From: CALAMD01 sp035301025
GTDB taxonomy: Bacteria > Bacillota > Bacilli > Bacillales > Amphibacillaceae
Reading direction: 5' to 3'
Assembly (NCBI GenBank): GCA_035301025.1
Contig: DATGUV010000151.1
Location: forward strand, 1 to 8,118
DNA length: 8,118 nt
This document shows positions 5,418 through 8,118 of the stretch, piece by piece. Both the position numbers and the translations under genes were made by a program. Below the pieces are notes generated by a model, which saw nothing but the letters and a program-made list of their open reading frames with translations, ran no database searches and was not told the origin of the DNA. How positions within the stretch are numbered: position 1 is the stretch's first letter; the number at the start of each line of letters is the position of its first letter.

Positions 5418-5436
5418 GTTCATGTTTGGTTCATGT
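5418..5436. promoter_or_regulatory. 8-bp direct repeat with 11-bp period at the mscS promoter
   Basis: GTTCATGT occurs at 5418-5425 and again, exactly, at 5429-5436, separated by TTG. An 11-base period puts both copies on the same helix face, a layout common for tandem dimer or response-regulator sites. It spans the -35 position of the leftward mscS promoter and lies just upstream of the rightward promoter for the broken gene at 5514. The binding protein is unknown. Confidence 0.4.
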
Positions 5437-5513
5437 AAAGCGTACACTATATATATCATATAAAGACATGATACACTATTTTTCTTATGAAAAATACAAA
5501 GGAGAGATTCATA

Positions 5514-5784
5514 ATGGCATATGATAACAAACAAGAGTGGCCACATGCATTAAAACGAAAGTAAATTCACATGTTCCATTATTGATGACGCATTTGAGCG
5601 AGATACATAATTACCAAAACCAGATATTTCAATTCAACATGCTGTTAATCTATATATTAAACCCTAAATCCAGTATATTGAACAAAATAAGGACGTTCAA
5701 ACATGTATCGTTCTTTGTGAATATTTAAATGAACATTTTTCAGAACCTACTTTATTCCTAACTTTTCCTTTATTTTGTACTTGA
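5514..5784 (+). pseudogene. Broken small gene of unknown function
   Basis: An ATG at 5514 with AAAGGAG 9 bases upstream opens a normal-looking frame (MAYDNKQEWPHALKRK) that stops after 16 codons at 5562. Shifting by one base at that point continues plausible protein sequence (FTCSIIDDAFERDT, then LPKPDISIQHAVNLYIKP, then IQYIEQNKDVQTCIVLCEYL and on), broken by TAA at 5608 and TAA at 5665 and ending at TGA 5782. The inferred ancestor was about 90 residues, soluble and mixed-charge; I do not recognise the family. The start signals are intact, with a possible TTGGTT-N18-TATATA promoter at 5426-5455, so it was probably inactivated recently. The overlapping frame at 5537-5728 has no ribosome binding site and is a shadow. 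An expressed 16-residue peptide cannot be excluded. Confidence 0.6.
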
Positions 5785-5816
5785 TGCATGTTCCATCTTT
5801 TCCCACTCCTTCTTAC

Positions 5817-5868
5817 ATGAAAATGGTTCAAATCAACAAGTCTCCCCGCTGATTTGAACCATTTTCAT
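5817..5868. terminator. Strong, probably bidirectional terminator
   Basis: A perfect 19-bp stem (5817-5835 with 5850-5868), extended by two more pairs inside, closes a loop of about 10 bases. On the plus strand the stem is followed by TTTTTATAATT (U-tract), serving the broken gene at 5514-5784. On the minus strand it begins 3 bases after the stop of the decarboxylase-family gene; the stem itself ends in TTTT there, with a poorer tail. Confidence 0.85.
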
Positions 5869-5870
5869 TT

Positions 5871-6287
5871 TTATAATTCTTCTGGTGTTTTAACAGTAAT
5901 TCCTTTTTCATTGAATACCTTTTGTGCCGCGCTTAATGCATTTAAAACACTTGGAAATCCTGCATATGGAATTAAATGCATCATACACCCAACAATTTCT
6001 TCAGGTGTTAATCCAACAGATAATCCTGTTTTAATATGCATTTCAACTTGAGGTTTTCCTTGGGCAACTAAAGCCGTAATCGTTGACATTACTTTTTGTT
6101 TATTATCCAAGCCAGGACGTGCGTAAATATCTCCAAAAGCAAATTCAACAACATATTTACTTAAATCTGGAGCAATATCTTTAAATCTATCACCAATATC
6201 CATAAACCCTGTTGGATTGTCATCCCCTGAAGATGTTAGCTCCTTAATTTTATCCATTCCTTTTTGGTAGCGATCTTGTTCCATCAT
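5871..6287 (-). CDS. Carboxymuconolactone decarboxylase (CMD) family protein
   Basis: A 138-residue all-alpha protein of the carboxymuconolactone decarboxylase / AhpD superfamily (PF02627). The domain spans about 40-127: YARPGLDNKQKVMSTITALVAQGK (55-78 region), then HIKTGLSVGLTPEEIVGCMMHLIPYAGFPSVLNALSAA (84-121 region). The EEIVGCMMHLIPYAGFP block follows the 4-carboxymuconolactone decarboxylase (PcaC-like) pattern. It has a lone Cys101 and no CxxC pair, so an AhpD-type peroxidase reaction is unlikely. No other aromatic-degradation gene is in view, so the true substrate is open. ATG 6287 is 5 bases and ATG 6284 is 8 bases from AGGAGG (6293-6298); either may be used, giving 138 or 137 residues. 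It follows the canonical mscS gene by 43 bp in the same direction with no terminator between, so the two are probably co-transcribed and end at the hairpin 5817-5868. Confidence 0.85.
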   Translation of the reverse strand: MMEQDRYQKGMDKIKELTSSGDDNPTGFMDIGDRFKDIAPDLSKYVVEFAFGDIYARPGLDNKQKVMSTITALVAQGKPQVEMHIKTGLSVGLTPEEIVGCMMHLIPYAGFPSVLNALSAAQKVFNEKGITVKTPEEL

Positions 6288-6330
6288 GCATTCCTCCTAG
6301 ATGTAATGGTTTATTCAAGTTGAACAAAAA

Positions 6331-7149
6331 TTATTTTTTTGTTACAACTAAATCTCTTGATGAAGGTACATCAATATTCGCTTGATCAAATCCTTCTTTA
6401 ATTTGTTGACGCAAATCTCTTTCACATTCCCACTGAAGGCCATTTTCAGTTTGCCCAATCACTCGTAGGACAATTTCTTGAGAATCAAAATCTTGTACCC
6501 CAATAGCTTGTGGAGCTTCTTTAAATCGTTGGTCAGTTGTAAACTTCTCACATACATCTTTTAAAATGTGTAAAGCTTCGTTAATGTTTTCATCATAACT
6601 AATACCAATATCCACTAATGCTCGCATATTTCCACGTGAATGATTGGCAACCCCTTCAATAAATCGGTTTGGAACAAAATTTAGTGTGCCGTCAAAGCTG
6701 CGAATTTTAGTCGTTCGTAAACCTACTTCCTCTACAACGCCATCATATCCAGCTGTTGTTACATAATCATCAATTTCCAGTTGTCTTTCAACTAAAATAA
6801 AGAAACCAGTCACAACATCACTTACTAGACCCTGCGCACCAAATGCAACAGCAAGTCCAAGTACACCTGCTCCTAAAATAAGAGGACCGATTTCAATTCC
6901 AAGCGCTGCGAAGAACATTAAACCGAATAAAAACAATAAAACGTAGGAATACACGTTTACAAGTAATTTATCCAATGTCTTCATACGCCCAGGGGATGTA
7001 TTTTTATCAATTGATAATTTTACAATGGATCGTTCAATAACTTTTTTCCCAATTGGGAGAGCGATCATGTACAACACAATCAGAACAATGAGTTTCAACA
7101 ACACTCTGACGATATGTACAATATCAATATCTACACCAAAAATCTCCAT
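6331..7149 (-). CDS. Small-conductance mechanosensitive channel MscS (YkuT-like)
   Basis: A 272-residue canonical MscS, close in size to the E. coli and B. subtilis (YkuT) proteins. Transmembrane segments fall at about 11-34, 62-84 and 88-118. The pore helix GAGVLGLAVAFGAQGLVSD (93-111) shows the packed Gly/Ala pattern of gating MscS channels, followed by the conserved VERQLEIDDYV (120-130). The beta domain has VGLRTTKIRSFDG (142-154) and VPN (159-161), and a mixed alpha/beta domain completes the cytoplasmic cage. It opens under membrane tension on hypo-osmotic shock and releases solutes. GAGAGGG lies 7 bases before the ATG. It probably forms an operon with the CMD-family gene. It shares little sequence with the other MscS-family protein here outside the pore and beta-domain motifs, so this is not a recent duplication. 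Confidence 0.95.
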   Translation of the reverse strand: MEIFGVDIDIVHIVRVLLKLIVLIVLYMIALPIGKKVIERSIVKLSIDKNTSPGRMKTLDKLLVNVYSYVLLFLFGLMFFAALGIEIGPLILGAGVLGLAVAFGAQGLVSDVVTGFFILVERQLEIDDYVTTAGYDGVVEEVGLRTTKIRSFDGTLNFVPNRFIEGVANHSRGNMRALVDIGISYDENINEALHILKDVCEKFTTDQRFKEAPQAIGVQDFDSQEIVLRVIGQTENGLQWECERDLRQQIKEGFDQANIDVPSSRDLVVTKK

Positions 7150-7291
7150 TTGCTGTCCCTCTCTTCTATGATGAGCTTCTATCTACCTTTTATCCTACCG
7201 TTATTTTAGTAAGATTTAAAGGAAACGAAAGCGCTTTTTACCGGAAGTTATGTTACTTCCATTTATAAACGCTCTTATGTATCGTATCATT
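7150..7291 (-). other. Upstream region of the canonical mscS gene
   Basis: No gene is seen in these 142 bases. Minus-strand candidates for the mscS promoter are weak (TTTAAA-N17-TAGGAT at 7220-7192; TAAAAT at 7208-7203). An imperfect palindrome, GGAAGT and ACTTCC around 6 bases (7243-7260), and a cre-like site (7226-7239) lie further upstream. Confidence 0.3.
7226..7239. promoter_or_regulatory. cre-like site (possible CcpA operator)
   Basis: CGAAAGCGCTTTTT contains the perfect 10-base palindrome AAAGCGCTTT and agrees with the idealised cre TGAAAGCGCTTTCA at 11 of 14 bases. It is 77 bases upstream of the mscS start and above any candidate -10. The terminal T and CA of cre are missing, so this is tentative. 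Confidence 0.3.
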
Positions 7292-7519
7292 TCAAGCATT
7301 ATTTGATAAGGGGAACGGTTTTTTCAGATAGACAACTCCATTCATGTCCCCTTCATCAACGACTATTGTACCTTCAACAATATCATAGGTGAATTGGACG
7401 GCTTCATTCATTTTCTTAAACCACCATCACTGAATATGTAGACCATACAAATAATTTCGTCTTGTAGACAAATAATCAATATATTTATATAATGATTGCA
7501 TGTAAGTGTTTTCACTCAT
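7292..7519 (-). pseudogene. Small gene interrupted by one in-frame TGA
   Basis: From ATG 7519 one reading frame runs 76 codons to TGA 7292, interrupted only by a TGA at 7429-7427. Before it the frame reads MSENTYMQSLYKYIDYLSTR and on to YGLHIQ; after it WWFKKMNEAVQFTYDIVEG and on to GVVYLKKPFPLSNNA. The composition is protein-like on both sides of the stop, so I read it as one gene of about 75 residues. The stop precedes two TGG codons, so a TGG-to-TGA change is the simplest origin. Other starts are possible (7501, 7531) and none has a good ribosome binding site. I do not recognise the family. It lies upstream of mscS in the same direction. With the promoter at 7465-7493 it accounts for much of the gap 7150-7581. 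Confidence 0.55.
7465..7493 (+). promoter_or_regulatory. Sigma-A-type promoter of the lipoprotein gene
   Basis: TAGACA (7465-7470; 5 of 6) and a perfect TATAAT (7488-7493) are separated by exactly 17 bases. Initiation would fall near 7500, giving a leader of about 80 bases before the ATG at 7582. This is the best consensus promoter in the window, and it lies within, and antisense to, the broken gene at 7292-7519. Confidence 0.75.
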
Positions 7520-7581
7520 TTGTTGTCTCATTCATGAATACATTTTCACATATGATATTTCCAGCAAAGGAGGATGTCAAA

Positions 7582-8118
7582 ATGAAAAAGTGCTTTACAT
7601 TATTAATATTTTTCGTATTGTTTATCACAGCTTGTACGAACAAAGATGAAGAAGACAACACGGATGAAGTTGAGAAAAGTATACCAACTTATCAAATAGG
7701 AGAATCTGAAACAATTATAAACCATAGGGATGAGTTTAAGTTTAAGGTAACGGTCAATGATTATGATTTGATGAAACAAACAGACAAATATGATATCAAT
7801 GAAAAACACAACGATTTTGAACCTGATTTTTTTGAAGATGCATATGTTTTTTTCATCAACGTGACGATTGAAAGCACGAGCGATAAAGGATTTCGAACCA
7901 ACGATTCGCGAATATATTTAAAAGTAGATGAGGAATACTACACCCCTTCGATTCAAAAACCTATGTATTTACGCTATAAAAATGATGAAGCAACTGAAGA
8001 AACAGAATTCTTTTATCCAAGAGGGTATGATTACATTCCAAGCGGAAAAGTAATAGAAACCGACCTTGTGTATTTTGTGACAATCGATCAAAAAGCTGCT
8101 GAAGCAAACGATTATCAA
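7582..8118 (+). CDS. Predicted lipoprotein, C-terminus beyond the window
   Basis: The first 179 codons of a secreted lipoprotein whose stop lies past the right edge. Residues 1-18 form a type II signal peptide: Lys2-Lys3, a hydrophobic core (LLIFFVLF), and the lipobox ITAC with the lipidated cysteine at 18. An acidic linker (KDEEDNTDEVEK, 21-32) follows, then a beta-rich region with alternating strands (FKFKVTVNDYDL, then AYVFFINVTIES, then TDLVYFVTI) resembling the immunoglobulin-like folds of DUF4352-type Bacillus lipoproteins; that assignment is only by look. It would be anchored on the outer face of the membrane. AAAGGAGG (7566-7573) lies 8 bases before the ATG, a very strong site, and a near-consensus promoter lies upstream. 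Function unknown. Confidence 0.88.
   Translation, partial: MKKCFTLLIFFVLFITACTNKDEEDNTDEVEKSIPTYQIGESETIINHRDEFKFKVTVNDYDLMKQTDKYDINEKHNDFEPDFFEDAYVFFINVTIESTSDKGFRTNDSRIYLKVDEEYYTPSIQKPMYLRYKNDEATEETEFFYPRGYDYIPSGKVIETDLVYFVTIDQKAAEANDYQ

Noticed and set aside
5537..5728. A 63-codon plus-strand frame.
   Set aside because: It has no ribosome binding site; the protein-like frame is the neighbouring one that starts at ATG 5514 and is broken by a frameshift.
5854..6051. A 65-codon plus-strand frame.
   Set aside because: Antisense shadow of the CMD-family gene, starting inside the terminator hairpin.
7427..7429. The in-frame TGA as a selenocysteine codon.
   Set aside because: I see no convincing selenocysteine-insertion hairpin after it and no redox motif around it; a Trp-codon mutation is simpler.
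7603..7809. A 68-codon hydrophobic minus-strand frame.
   Set aside because: It is antisense to the lipoprotein gene, which has a strong ribosome binding site, signal peptide and promoter; the hydrophobicity reflects the AT-rich complement.

Overview
The window reads as chromosomal DNA of an AT-rich Gram-positive bacterium of the family Bacillaceae. Grounds: strong AGGAGG-type ribosome binding sites 7-9 bases before most starts; an Rrf2 regulator very close to Bacillus NsrR beside a flavohemoprotein; and small stress genes typical of bacilli (a free-methionine sulfoxide reductase, a UspA protein, a YkuT-sized MscS channel, a lipoprotein). I cannot name the genus. Nothing here is phage-, plasmid- or CRISPR-like.

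Layout. 1-159 (-): N-terminus of a CoA-disulfide-reductase-like flavoprotein, divergent from the fRMsr gene (369-866, +). That gene runs tail-to-tail, with a 13-bp overlap, into a DUF429 gene (854-1588, -), which lies 69 bp downstream of hmp (1658-2878, -). The hmp-nsrR divergent intergenic region holds a near-perfect NsrR operator over the hmp -10 box and a weaker look-alike upstream of nsrR (3060-3497, +). Next come a uspA-like gene (3766-4200, -) with a strong terminator, a sequence-divergent MscS-family gene (4465-5367, -), a broken small gene (5514-5784, +), a carboxymuconolactone-decarboxylase-family gene (5871-6287, -) downstream of a canonical MscS gene (6331-7149, -), a second broken small gene (7292-7519, -), and a lipoprotein gene running off the end (7582-8118, +).

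How the genes fit together. The clearest circuit is nitric-oxide defence: NsrR keeps its three cluster cysteines and Asp8, and its operator covers the hmp promoter. fRMsr and the CoA-disulfide-reductase-like protein are thiol/redox repair functions, so the left third is oxidative and nitrosative stress. The two MscS channels and UspA add osmotic and general stress functions. That the whole window is stress-themed is inference; only the NsrR-hmp link is shown by the DNA.

Less expected content. (1) Two related, internally palindromic intergenic repeats (3553-3643 and 4304-4424) flank the uspA-like gene in inverted orientation, each just 3' of a gene and in that gene's own direction. (2) Two small genes are broken. 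One, minus strand 7292-7519, is open except for a single TGA directly before two Trp codons, and a strong promoter for the lipoprotein gene lies inside it on the other strand. (3) An 8-bp direct repeat with 11-bp period covers the -35 position of the divergent mscS promoter. I see no large undescribed system; the structured repeat family is the most novel candidate.
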